DNA of 64,000 bases, from positions 1 to 64,000 of the forward strand of contig NZ_JANBVF010000017.1 in NCBI RefSeq assembly GCF_024437655.1, read 5' to 3'. Position 1 is the first letter of the stretch, and every line of letters begins with the position of its first letter. Position numbers and translations under genes: made by a program. Under the pieces are notes generated by a model. That model saw only the letters and a list, made by a program, of their open reading frames with translations, searched no databases and was not told where the DNA came from. This document shows, one piece after another, positions 35,939 through 44,081 of the stretch. The stretch comes from Chitinolyticbacter albus (GTDB taxonomy: Bacteria; Pseudomonadota; Gammaproteobacteria; Burkholderiales; Chitinibacteraceae).

Positions 35939-37144
35939 ATGAGCAAACAGATTCAGGAAGCCTACATCGTCGCGGCGACCCGCACGCCGGTAGGCAAGGC
36001 GCCGCGCGGACAGATGCGCCATGTGCGGCCGGACGACATGCTGGCCCACGTGATCCGTGGCGCGCTGGCCCAGGTGCCGGGGCTCGACCCCGCGCGCATC
36101 GAGGACGCCATTGTTGGCTGCGCGATGCCCGAAGCCGAACAGGGCATGAATGTGGCGCGCATCGGCGTGCTGCTCGCCGGCCTGCCCAACACCGTGGGCG
36201 GCGTCACCATCAACCGCTTCTGCTCGTCCGGCATCAATGCGGTGGCGATGGCGGCCGACAAGATCCGCTTGGGCGAAGCCGACGTGATGATCGCCGCCGG
36301 CACCGAGAGCATGTCCATGGTGCCGATGATGGGCAACAAGGTTGCGCTCAACCCCGAGTTCTTCGCTAAGGATGAGAACTTCGCCATCGCCTATGGCATG
36401 GGCCTCACCGCCGAGAAGGTGGCCGAGCAATGGGAGGTGAGCCGCGACGATCAGGACGCGTTTGCCGTCGAATCGCACCGCCGCGCGCTGGCCGCGATCG
36501 AATCGGGCGCCTTTGCCGACGAGATCACGCCGCTGGAAGCGACTTACCGCGTGCCCAATCTTGCCACCGGCGAGGTGGAGCTGGTGAAGAAGACGCTGAC
36601 CACCGACGAAGGCCCGCGTCGCGATACCAGCCTGGAGGGTCTGGCCAAGCTCAAGACCGTATTCTCCGCCAAGGGCTCGGTCACCGCGGGCAACAGCTCG
36701 CAAATGTCCGATGGCGCCGGCGCCGTGATCCTGGTTTCGGAAAAGGTGTTGAAGGAGTTCAACCTTACGCCGCTCGCGAAGTTCACCACTTTCGCCGTGA
36801 AGGGTGTGCCGCCGGCCATCATGGGCATCGGCCCCAAGGAAGCGATTCCGGCAGCGCTCAAGCTCGCCGGCCTCAAGCTCGACGATCTTGGCTGGATCGA
36901 GCTCAACGAAGCCTTTGCCGCGCAGGCGCTGGCGGTCAGCCGTGACCTCGGCCTCGACATGAGCCGGGTCAACCCGAACGGCGGCGCCATTGCGCTCGGC
37001 CACCCGCTGGGGGCCACCGGCGCCATCCGTACCGCGACGCTGGTCCACGGGATGCGCCGCAAGGGCCTGCATGGACAGCACGGCATGGTGACGATGTGCA
37101 TCGGCACCGGCATGGGCGCTGCCGGCATCATTCAGATCCTGTAA
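35939..37144 (+). CDS. fadA: Acetyl-CoA acyltransferase (3-ketoacyl-CoA thiolase)
   Basis: 401 residues. Nucleophile Cys95 in NRFCSSGINAVAMAADKI, the catalytic His in the NPNGGAIALGHPLGATGA block, and the C-terminal base Cys in CIGTGMGAA are all present. It releases acetyl-CoA in the last step of beta-oxidation. RBS AGGAG 8 nt upstream. It pairs functionally with the FadN-type enzyme. Confidence 0.95.
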   Translation: MSKQIQEAYIVAATRTPVGKAPRGQMRHVRPDDMLAHVIRGALAQVPGLDPARIEDAIVGCAMPEAEQGMNVARIGVLLAGLPNTVGGVTINRFCSSGINAVAMAADKIRLGEADVMIAAGTESMSMVPMMGNKVALNPEFFAKDENFAIAYGMGLTAEKVAEQWEVSRDDQDAFAVESHRRALAAIESGAFADEITPLEATYRVPNLATGEVELVKKTLTTDEGPRRDTSLEGLAKLKTVFSAKGSVTAGNSSQMSDGAGAVILVSEKVLKEFNLTPLAKFTTFAVKGVPPAIMGIGPKEAIPAALKLAGLKLDDLGWIELNEAFAAQALAVSRDLGLDMSRVNPNGGAIALGHPLGATGAIRTATLVHGMRRKGLHGQHGMVTMCIGTGMGAAGIIQIL

Positions 37145-37150
37145 CGGGAT

Positions 37151-37174
37151 GGGGCGCCGGCTTGCCGGCGCCCC
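37151..37174 (+). terminator. GC-rich hairpin after thiolase gene
   Basis: Perfect 11-bp stem GGGGCGCCGGC/GCCGGCGCCCC with a 2-nt loop, 6 bp after the stop. No T run follows; it may stabilise the mRNA end, with true termination at 37257. Confidence 0.5.
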
Positions 37175-37256
37175 TGGGTATGCTGCGCATCGCTCCATCC
37201 CTTCTTCTCCCATCCGGGTATGCCCGGCGGGATACCTTTTGCTCTGCCTGTCTTTG

Positions 37257-37289
37257 GCCCACGGCGCGAACAGCCCGTGGGCTTTTTTT
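37257..37289 (+). terminator. Intrinsic terminator
   Basis: GCCCACGG / CCGTGGGC stem with a 10-nt loop followed by seven T. Ends the fad transcript ahead of the chalcone-isomerase-like gene. Confidence 0.85.
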
Positions 37290-37316
37290 AAGTGTGTTGC
37301 GCACTAGGAGAGAACG

Positions 37317-37889
37317 ATGAACAAGATGAAGCTCACCTTGCTGGCGACTGCGCTGGCGCTATCCCTTGCAACGGCTCAGGCGCTGGAGGTGGAGGGTGTC
37401 AACGTGGCCGAACAGGCCAATGTGGGTGGCCAGCATCTGGTACTCAATGGCGCCGGTGTGCGGACCAAGATCGTGGTCGATGTCTATGTGGCGGCGCTCT
37501 ATACCAGCGTCAAGACCGCCGATGCCGCTGCCGTCATCAAGGCCGGCACGCCGCGGCGGGTGGAGCTGAAGATGCTGCGCGAGGTATCGGCCGCCACGAT
37601 GCACGAATCGTTCGTGGACGGGCTCACCGACAATGTCGGCAAGGCCACGCTCAAGCAATTTGGCAACCAGCTTGAGGCGCTGGACCGCCTGTTCAAGGAA
37701 GTGAAGTCGGTGGCCAAGGGGGATGTCATTCAGCTTGATTTCATTCCTGGCCAGGGCACGCGCGTCAGCGTGCGCGGCAAGGCCTACCCGGTGATTGCGG
37801 GGGACGACTTTGCCAGCGCCATGCTATCGATCTGGCTGGGCAAGGATCCCGTGCAAAGCGCGCTCAAGACCAAGCTACTGGGCAATTGA
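37317..37889 (+). CDS. Chalcone-isomerase-like periplasmic protein
   Basis: 190 residues with a signal peptide (cleavage near AQA-LEVEG). The body matches the CHALCONE_2 family (LVLNGAGVRTKIVVDVYVAALYT, LREVSAATMHESFVDGL, GQGTRVSVRGK). Bacterial members are not flavonoid enzymes and may bind fatty acids, which suits its place beside the fad genes, but that is inference. RBS GGAGAGAACG directly upstream. Confidence 0.88.
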   Translation: MNKMKLTLLATALALSLATAQALEVEGVNVAEQANVGGQHLVLNGAGVRTKIVVDVYVAALYTSVKTADAAAVIKAGTPRRVELKMLREVSAATMHESFVDGLTDNVGKATLKQFGNQLEALDRLFKEVKSVAKGDVIQLDFIPGQGTRVSVRGKAYPVIAGDDFASAMLSIWLGKDPVQSALKTKLLGN

Positions 37890-38193
37890 AGGCGTGCCGT
37901 GATCGATGGTGGTGCGGGCCGACAACAGTCGGCCCTATTTTATTCTTGTAGTTTTGCTACTTTGTGATTTTTGGTGTTTTTTGCTTTGCTACATGTCAAA
38001 CGTATGAAAACAAACAAAAAACATATAACTTACGTAGCTTGTTACACATTGAAACGTCTAAATATACGTAGTTTTTCTACATAACTACTTGCGGTGGAAA
38101 TGTAGTGCGCGTACAGTGAGTCCTGTAGCCAACGTGCTGCACCAAATCGGGTCAAGCACTCCAAAAGGGTGAGGCCGACAACAGGAGAACACC
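37890..38193. promoter_or_regulatory. AT-rich regulatory leader with repeated CTAC hairpins
   Basis: About 304 bp without a gene of usual size. From about 37,930 to 38,110 it is markedly AT-rich. Two near-identical inverted repeats, GTAGTTTTGCTAC (37948-37960) and GTAGTTTTTCTAC (38068-38080), lie exactly 120 bp apart. A weak promoter candidate is TTGTTA (38039-38044) with ATATAC (38062-38067). It leads into the small ORF at 38194. Confidence 0.5.
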
Positions 38194-38286
38194 ATGCGTA
38201 CCTTGTTCCGAATTTTCCGCAACGCTGAATCTGCTCAACGTCTGCTTATCAAATCCTACGGCTGGCGCCTGACGCTGGTTCGTTGA
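38194..38286 (+). CDS. Small ORF, 30 residues, basic
   Basis: ATG at 38194 preceded by a very good Shine-Dalgarno (AGGAGAACACC). 30 codons, starting MRTLFRIFRNAESAQR and ending WRLTLVR, rich in Arg and Leu. An AT-rich, repeat-bearing leader lies upstream and an intrinsic terminator about 90 bp downstream, so it looks like its own transcription unit. No family recognised; it could be a small regulatory or membrane-active peptide or a leader peptide. Confidence 0.5.
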   Translation: MRTLFRIFRNAESAQRLLIKSYGWRLTLVR

Positions 38287-38377
38287 TCCCCCCGCGCGGG
38301 GTGGGTTATCCCGGCGCTTGTAGCTTCATCTGTTTTTCTGCGATCCCCTTGATCGCTTATCGACTCCTCCATCCTCT

Positions 38378-38421
38378 GCCCAGTCTCGCAACCGCAAGGT
38401 TTGCCAGCTGGGCGTTTTTTT
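38378..38421 (+). terminator. Intrinsic terminator
   Basis: GCCCAG (38378-38383) pairs with CTGGGC (38408-38413), with extra pairing inside (GCAAACC/GGTTTGC-like), followed by GTTTTTTT. Placed to end the small-ORF transcript; convergent with the deacetylase gene. Confidence 0.65.
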
Positions 38422-38446
38422 GCCTGCTGCAAACGTGCCGGATTGA

Positions 38447-39340
38447 TCAGCTGGCGTAGCGCAGGTAGGCGGCGTGGACCGTGGCGGCCTGGATCGCGAC
38501 AGTATCGGTGATGGGCGTGGCGTAGCCGCCACCCATGGTGATGGCGACCGGAATGCCGAAACGTCGGCACTGGTCGAGCACCAGCGCATCGCGCGCTTCA
38601 AGGCCGGCGCGGGAAAGCGACAATTTGCCCAGCCGATCACCCTGGTAGCTATCGGCGCCTGCGAGATAGATCACGAGTTCCGGCTGTGCCAAGGTGAAGA
38701 GCTGCGGCAGGCTGCCGGCAAGCGTATCGAGGTATTCGTCGTCCCCGCAGCCATCGGCCAGTTCGATATCCCAGTCGCTGGCTTCCTTCTGGAGCGGGAA
38801 GTTATTCCGACCATGCATCGAAAACGTGAATAGCGCCGGGCTGTCCGCCAGCATGGCGGCCGTGCCATTGCCCTGATGCACGTCCAGATCGATGATCAGC
38901 GCGTGCTGGATTTCGCCCGCGTGCTGCAACACCCGCAACGCGACCGCGCTGTCGTTGAATACGCAGAAGCCGCTGCCCCGGTCGGCATAGGCATGGTGGG
39001 TGCCGCCGGCGAGGCTGATGCCGCAACCTTCGTGCAGCGCCGTGCGGCAAGCGGCGAGGGTGGCGCCGACCGAGTATCTGGAACGCACGATGAGCTCGGT
39101 CGACCAGGGGAGGCCGAGCGCGCGCTCCTCGATGCGACTGAGTGCGCCACTCGCCAGGCGGGCCAGATAGGCCGGTTCATGGGCAAGCAGCAGTTCATGG
39201 TCGGTGGCCGCCGCCGCATCGACGATGTACGGGGCGGCGAAGCGGCGTACCGCCTCATACAGCAGGCGGTATTTCTCGACTGGGAAACGATGACCCTCGG
39301 GCAGGGGCAGCGGATGCTGGTCGGTGCGGTAGATCTTCAT
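38447..39340 (-). CDS. Histone-deacetylase-family deacetylase
   Basis: 297 residues. The HDAC fold landmarks are SLAGGTHHAYADRGSGFCVFND (active-site His pair), LIIDLDVHQGNGTA (Zn ligands Asp and His) and LAGADSYQGDRLG (third Zn ligand region). Bacterial members are Zn-dependent deacetylases of acetyl-lysine, acetoin-related or polyamine substrates; this one is not assignable. It overlaps the MscS gene by 4 bp (ATGA). Confidence 0.92.
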   Translation of the reverse strand: MKIYRTDQHPLPLPEGHRFPVEKYRLLYEAVRRFAAPYIVDAAAATDHELLLAHEPAYLARLASGALSRIEERALGLPWSTELIVRSRYSVGATLAACRTALHEGCGISLAGGTHHAYADRGSGFCVFNDSAVALRVLQHAGEIQHALIIDLDVHQGNGTAAMLADSPALFTFSMHGRNNFPLQKEASDWDIELADGCGDDEYLDTLAGSLPQLFTLAQPELVIYLAGADSYQGDRLGKLSLSRAGLEARDALVLDQCRRFGIPVAITMGGGYATPITDTVAIQAATVHAAYLRYAS

Positions 39341-40194
39341 GCATCGTCGGCGGGATGATCCTGACCCGGGGAGGTCGCGGTGAGAAAGGCGCGCAGGATA
39401 TGTTGCTCCACCTTGGAGCGCTGGCCCAGCGGTGCGGGCAGTTGCAGGTGCAGACCGATCGACTCCCTGTCATCGAGCGCGATCTTGATCCGGGGTTCGA
39501 TGGCCGGCGCATCGAGGCCAAAGCCGCGTTGCAGCTCGCGCGCATGCTGGGCCAGGTCATCACGATACTCGGCGATCACGTGATGGGCGGCCTCCAGCAG
39601 GGCCGTTTCGGCACGTTGCCAATCGGCGTCACGCCCGATATCGATATGCAGCGTCTGGATCACATAGCTGCCCAGCATGGTTTCGTTGTAGACCGGCTGC
39701 GACAGCAGCAGGCTGTTGGGAAACGTGATGCCACGCCCCACCGTCCCCTTGTTGGCCATGGCCTGGCTCGATTCGATCAGCGTCGTCGAGAGCACATTGG
39801 TATCGATGACCTGACCCTTGAGTCCGTGAATCTCGATCCGGTCGCCGATGGTGTAGGCATGTGTGCTGGTGCGGTAGATCGAGCCCATCAGGCACAGGAT
39901 CATTTCCTTGGTTGCGAGCACGATGGCGGCGGCAATCGCGACCAATGACACGGCCAGTGTTTCGATCTCGTTGGCCCAGATCAGCGCCATGCCGACCATG
40001 AAGACCACCAGCCCGGAATTGCGTAGCGTGACCAGCCAGCGCCGCTTCACTTCGTGGCCGAGATCCTCGCGCTTGAGGATGGCATGCCGTATCAGCGAGC
40101 GCAGCACCATCAGGATCAGCAGGAAAATCAACGAGGCGGCAAGGTCGCGGACAAAAGCCCTGTCGATGAAGTCGGGTAGCCACGGGGCCAGCAT
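39337..40194 (-). CDS. MscS-family mechanosensitive channel
   Basis: 285 residues from the ATG at 40194, which has AGGAG 5 nt upstream; a GTG two codons earlier is less likely. Three transmembrane helices lie in the first ~100 residues, then the MscS beta domain (IGDRIEIHGLKGQVIDTNVLSTTL; ITFPNSLLLSQPVYN) and a cytosolic C-terminal domain. It probably relieves osmotic pressure. Co-translated with the deacetylase. Confidence 0.9.
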   Translation of the reverse strand: MLAPWLPDFIDRAFVRDLAASLIFLLILMVLRSLIRHAILKREDLGHEVKRRWLVTLRNSGLVVFMVGMALIWANEIETLAVSLVAIAAAIVLATKEMILCLMGSIYRTSTHAYTIGDRIEIHGLKGQVIDTNVLSTTLIESSQAMANKGTVGRGITFPNSLLLSQPVYNETMLGSYVIQTLHIDIGRDADWQRAETALLEAAHHVIAEYRDDLAQHARELQRGFGLDAPAIEPRIKIALDDRESIGLHLQLPAPLGQRSKVEQHILRAFLTATSPGQDHPADDA

Positions 40195-40323
40195 GCACAC
40201 TCCTGGAAATGATCCGCTGCGAAGCGGGAAATGGGAATCCGCTCATTCTAGCAGTCGCCCCGCTTGCTCCGGCGGTGACGACTCGCATACGCTGGTGAGT
40301 GCCTCTTTCCAGATTCGCTACTT

Positions 40324-40920
40324 ATGCGCTCCCTGCTTCTTTTGCTTGTCACCCTGCTGCTCGCTGCCTGCGGCCAGCCGGATCTGCCGCGCCTGGCTCC
40401 CGGTGCCACTGTGCTCGCTTTCGGCGACAGCCTCACCTACGGCACTGGCGCGGCCGAGGGCGAGGACTATCCCAGCGTGCTCGCCGGTCTGATTTCGCGC
40501 CCGGTGGTGAACGAAGGTGTGCCTGGCGAAACCAGTGGCCAGGGTCGGGCCCGATTGGCCGACGTGCTCGATGAGGTCAAGCCTGCGCTCGTCATCCTAT
40601 GCTTGGGTGGCAACGATTTTCTGGGCCGCCAGCCTGCCAGCGCCACGCGTGCCAATCTGGAGGCCATGCTGGGCGAGCTTCGCGGCCGCGGCATACCCGT
40701 CTTGCTGGTCGGCGTGCCCCAGCTCGGCTTCGGCCTCGCAACCGCCCCGCTCTACGGCGAGGTGGCTGCCGATCTGGACGTGCCGCTGGAAGATGAGGCA
40801 CTGGCCGACATTCTGAGCCAGCGCGCATTGAAGAGCGATCCCATCCATCCCAATGCCGCAGGTTACCGGCAGTTCGCCGAGGCTATCGCCGAGGCGCTGC
40901 GTGAACACGGGGCGCTATGA
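40324..40920 (+). CDS. GDSL/SGNH esterase lipoprotein (TesA-like)
   Basis: 198 residues. Lipobox LAAC (Cys16). Block [10 protein letters not shown] with nucleophile Ser36, block III LGGNDFL, block [11 protein letters not shown] (catalytic Asp and His). TesA/arylesterase family; hydrolyses acyl or aryl esters or thioesters in the periplasm. Confidence 0.92.
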   Translation: MRSLLLLLVTLLLAACGQPDLPRLAPGATVLAFGDSLTYGTGAAEGEDYPSVLAGLISRPVVNEGVPGETSGQGRARLADVLDEVKPALVILCLGGNDFLGRQPASATRANLEAMLGELRGRGIPVLLVGVPQLGFGLATAPLYGEVAADLDVPLEDEALADILSQRALKSDPIHPNAAGYRQFAEAIAEALREHGAL

Positions 40921-40949
40921 TTGTGGCTCCCCGTGTGCGGGCGCCCATG

Positions 40950-41234
40950 TCAGGGCACCGAACACGCAACGAGCAGCGATGGGGCGGGTGGGTATTGCAG
41001 GCACAGTGCCCGCTTCTGCGGTGGAGTCAGTTGCTTGAGCCGGTATTCCTGGCGCGAGGCATCAGCGCGGTCGGCGCATTCTTGCACCATCAGCAGTTGC
41101 TGCGGCGGGTGCGAGCGGGTGTAGCGTGCGCCACGGCCGCTGGCGTGCTCGGCGTAGCGTCGGGCGACATCCGTGGTGATGCCGGTGTAGAGGCTGCCGT
41201 CGTGGCATTCGATCAGATACAGAAACCAGGCCAT
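40950..41234 (-). CDS. GIY-YIG domain protein
   Basis: 94 residues from the ATG at 41234 (MAWFLYLIEC...); an earlier start adds an unlikely N-terminus overlapping the lysS terminator. Motif YLIEC-x3-SLYTGITTDVARRYAEHASGRGARYTRSH is the UPF0213 single-domain GIY-YIG nuclease pattern. Substrate unknown. Confidence 0.9.
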   Translation of the reverse strand: MAWFLYLIECHDGSLYTGITTDVARRYAEHASGRGARYTRSHPPQQLLMVQECADRADASRQEYRLKQLTPPQKRALCLQYPPAPSLLVACSVP

Positions 41235-41260
41235 GGCTGCTCGGCGGGCGAGGTGGAAAC

Positions 41261-41288
41261 AAAAACCCCCAATCATCGATCGGGGGTT
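41261..41288 (-). terminator. lysS terminator
   Basis: Minus-strand stem AACCCCC/GGGGGTT with an 11-nt loop followed by TTTTTGTTT, directly after the lysS stop. Confidence 0.85.
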
Positions 41289-41301
41289 GGGTAGACAAGG
41301 T

Positions 41302-42804
41302 TTAGTCTTCGCGGCGCATCTGCGGGAACAGGATCACGTCGCGGATGCTCGGCGCATCGGTCAGCAGCATCACCAGACGGTCGATACCGATGCCGCAGCC
41401 GCCGGTGGGCGGCAGGCCGTATTCCAGTGCACGGATGTAGTCGGCGTCGAAGTGCATCGCTTCGTCGTCGCCCTTGTCCTTCAGATCGACCTGGGCCTGG
41501 AAGCGCGCGGCCTGGTCTTCCGGATCGTTCAGCTCCGAGTAGCCGTTGGCGTGCTCGCGGCCAACCATAAACAACTCGAAGCGCTCGGTGATGCCGGGGT
41601 TGCCGTCGTTGGCGCGGGCCAAGGGTGAGACTTCGGCCGGGTAGTCGACGATAAAGGTCGGCTCCCACAGCTGCGCTTCGGTCGTTTCGTCGAACAGCGA
41701 CAGCTGCAGGCCGCCGATGCCATCGGTCAGCACGGGTTTCCCGCCCAGGCGCGCGATCTCGGCCTTGAGCCAGGCGCGATCGTTCAGCTGTTCACTGGTG
41801 TACTGCGGGTTGTAGCGCAGGATGGCCTGTTCGATGGTGTAGCGGGCGAAGGGCTTCGACAGATCGACCGTCTTGCCCTGGTACTCGATCACCGTGTGGC
41901 CCAGCACCTCGCGCGCGGCGTAGCGGATCACGCCTTCGGTGAGGTCCATCATGCGCTGGTAGTCGGCGTACGCCTCGTAGAACTCCATCATGGTGAACTC
42001 GGGGTTGTGGCGCGTGCTCATCCCCTCGTTGCGGAAGTTGCGGTTGATCTCGAACACCCGCTCCATGCCGCCGACCACCAGCCGCTTCAGGTACAGCTCC
42101 GGCGCGATGCGCAGGAACAGCGCCATATCGAGCGCGTTGTGATGCGTGGTGAACGGCTTGGCCGTGGCGCCACCCGGGATCGGGTGCATCATCGGCGTTT
42201 CCACTTCCAGATACGCCTCGTTCACCATGAACTCGCGGATCTTCTGCACGATCTTGCTGCGCTTGATGAAGGTGTCGCGGCTCTGTTCGCTGACGATCAG
42301 GTCGACGTAGCGCTGGCGATACTTCTGCTCCTGGTCCGCCAAGCCATGGAACTTGTCCGGCAGCGGGCGCAGGCTCTTGGTCAACAGACGCAGCGCGGTG
42401 ACTTCGACCGACAATTCGCCGGTCTTGGTCTTCATCAGCTTGCCGGTGGCGCCGACGATATCGCCCATATCCCAGGTCTTGAACGCGGCGTAGACATCCT
42501 CGCCCACGCTGTCGCGGCTGATATAGAACTGGATGCGGCCCGAGCCATCCTGCACCGTGGCGAAGCTGGCCTTGCCCATGATGCGCTTGAGCATCATGCG
42601 GCCGGCGACGGTCACCTCGACCGCCAGCGCGTCGAGCTCTTCCTTTTCTTTTTCGCCGTACTTGGCATGCAGGTCGGCCGCGATGTGCTCGCGCTTGAAA
42701 TCATTGGGGAAGGCCGGGCCAGTCTCGCGCAGCGATGCTAGCTTGGCGCGGCGCTCGGCCATGATCTGGTTTTCGTCCTGGGGCAGGGCTTGTTGTTCGC
42801 TCAT
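41302..42804 (-). CDS. lysS: Lysyl-tRNA synthetase, class II
   Basis: 500 residues from the ATG at 42804; a GTG five codons upstream is the alternative. The N-terminal OB-fold anticodon-binding domain ([26 protein letters not shown]) is followed by class II motifs: [20 protein letters not shown] (motif 2) and [21 protein letters not shown] (motif 3). Located downstream of prfB on the same strand, the common prfB-lysS arrangement. Confidence 0.97.
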   Translation of the reverse strand: MSEQQALPQDENQIMAERRAKLASLRETGPAFPNDFKREHIAADLHAKYGEKEKEELDALAVEVTVAGRMMLKRIMGKASFATVQDGSGRIQFYISRDSVGEDVYAAFKTWDMGDIVGATGKLMKTKTGELSVEVTALRLLTKSLRPLPDKFHGLADQEQKYRQRYVDLIVSEQSRDTFIKRSKIVQKIREFMVNEAYLEVETPMMHPIPGGATAKPFTTHHNALDMALFLRIAPELYLKRLVVGGMERVFEINRNFRNEGMSTRHNPEFTMMEFYEAYADYQRMMDLTEGVIRYAAREVLGHTVIEYQGKTVDLSKPFARYTIEQAILRYNPQYTSEQLNDRAWLKAEIARLGGKPVLTDGIGGLQLSLFDETTEAQLWEPTFIVDYPAEVSPLARANDGNPGITERFELFMVGREHANGYSELNDPEDQAARFQAQVDLKDKGDDEAMHFDADYIRALEYGLPPTGGCGIGIDRLVMLLTDAPSIRDVILFPQMRRED

Positions 42805-42842
42805 CGTTCTTTGTTCCACTGAATTCTGCTTGAGGGGCGGAA

Positions 42843-43946
42843 TTACACGCCCTGCTTGAGGCTGGCTTCGATGAAGCCGTCGAGGTCGCCGTCCATCACG
42901 CCCTTGAGGTTGCCTACTTCGTAGCTGGTGCGAAGATCCTTGATCCGGCTCTGGTCGAACACATAGGAGCGGATTTGGTGGCCCCAGCCGATGTCGGATT
43001 TGCCGGCTTCGAGCGATTGTTGTGCTTCCATGCGTTTGCGCAGTTCCAGCTCGTACAGTTTGGCGCGCAGCATCTTCCAGGCCTCGTCGCGGTTCTTGTG
43101 CTGAGAGCGGTCATTCTGGCACTGCACGACAGTATTGGTCGGGATGTGCGTCAGTCGCACGGCCGAATCGGTTTTGTTGATATGCTGACCGCCGGCGCCG
43201 GAGGCGCGGAAGGTATCGGTACGCACGTCGGCCGGGTTGATCTCGATCTCGATGCTGTCGTCGACTTCCGGGTAGACGAACACCGAGCAGAACGAGGTGT
43301 GGCGGCGCGCGTTCGAATCGAACGGCGATACGCGAACCAGGCGGTGCACGCCGGTTTCGGTGCGCAAAAAGCCGAACGCGTAATCGCCGGAGAGCTTGAT
43401 GGTGGCGCTGGTGATGCCGGCGACCTCGCCTGCGGATTCTTCCAGCACTTCGACGGCAAAGCCCTTGCGCTCGCCATAACGCACATACATGCGCAGCAGC
43501 ATGCCGGCCCAGTCCTGCGCCTCGGTGCCACCGGCGCCTGACTGGATGTCGATGAAGCAGGGGCTCGGGTCCATTGGATTGTTGAACATGCGGCGAAATT
43601 CCAGCCTGGCGATCTTCTCTTCCAGCGCAGCGGCATCGGCAGCAATGGCTTCGCAGGTTTCGAAATCATCTTCGCCGCGCGCCATCTCGAAGAGCTCTTG
43701 CGCGTCTTTCGCGCCGCCCGCCACTTCGTCGAGCACGACCACCACGTCTTCCAGCGCCTTGCGCTCGCGGCCGATTTCCTGCGCTTTTTTCTGGTCGTTC
43801 CACAGCTCGGGGTCTTCGGACAGCCGAACCACTTCCTCCAGCCGGTCGCGTTTGGCCGGGTAGTCGAGGTAGCGTTTCAGTTCCTCGGCGCGGTTGGCGA
43901 GGTCTTCAAGGTGGGCAACGATCTGGTTGAGCTGTTCGGCTTCCAT
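42843..43946 (-). CDS. prfB: Peptide chain release factor 2
   Basis: 367 residues. The SPF stop-codon recognition tripeptide is in [12 protein letters not shown] and the catalytic GGQ is in [17 protein letters not shown]. It releases peptides at UGA/UAA. The N-terminal region reads straight through [13 protein letters not shown] (CGC TAC CTC GAC TAC), so the usual in-frame UGA with programmed +1 shift at about codon 25 is absent. A minus-strand TATAAT lies about 30 bp upstream of the ATG. Confidence 0.97.
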   Translation of the reverse strand: MEAEQLNQIVAHLEDLANRAEELKRYLDYPAKRDRLEEVVRLSEDPELWNDQKKAQEIGRERKALEDVVVVLDEVAGGAKDAQELFEMARGEDDFETCEAIAADAAALEEKIARLEFRRMFNNPMDPSPCFIDIQSGAGGTEAQDWAGMLLRMYVRYGERKGFAVEVLEESAGEVAGITSATIKLSGDYAFGFLRTETGVHRLVRVSPFDSNARRHTSFCSVFVYPEVDDSIEIEINPADVRTDTFRASGAGGQHINKTDSAVRLTHIPTNTVVQCQNDRSQHKNRDEAWKMLRAKLYELELRKRMEAQQSLEAGKSDIGWGHQIRSYVFDQSRIKDLRTSYEVGNLKGVMDGDLDGFIEASLKQGV

Positions 43947-44081
43947 CACTGGGCTCGGATTGCGCGAAACCCGCGATTATACCAGCGAGGCAGGGAGGCT
44001 GTCCGACCCGCGCGACATGGCGCTCGGCGAAATGTGGCCCAGGCGGGCAAGCCCGCCTGGGCCACGGTGTGGCGTCGTCGA

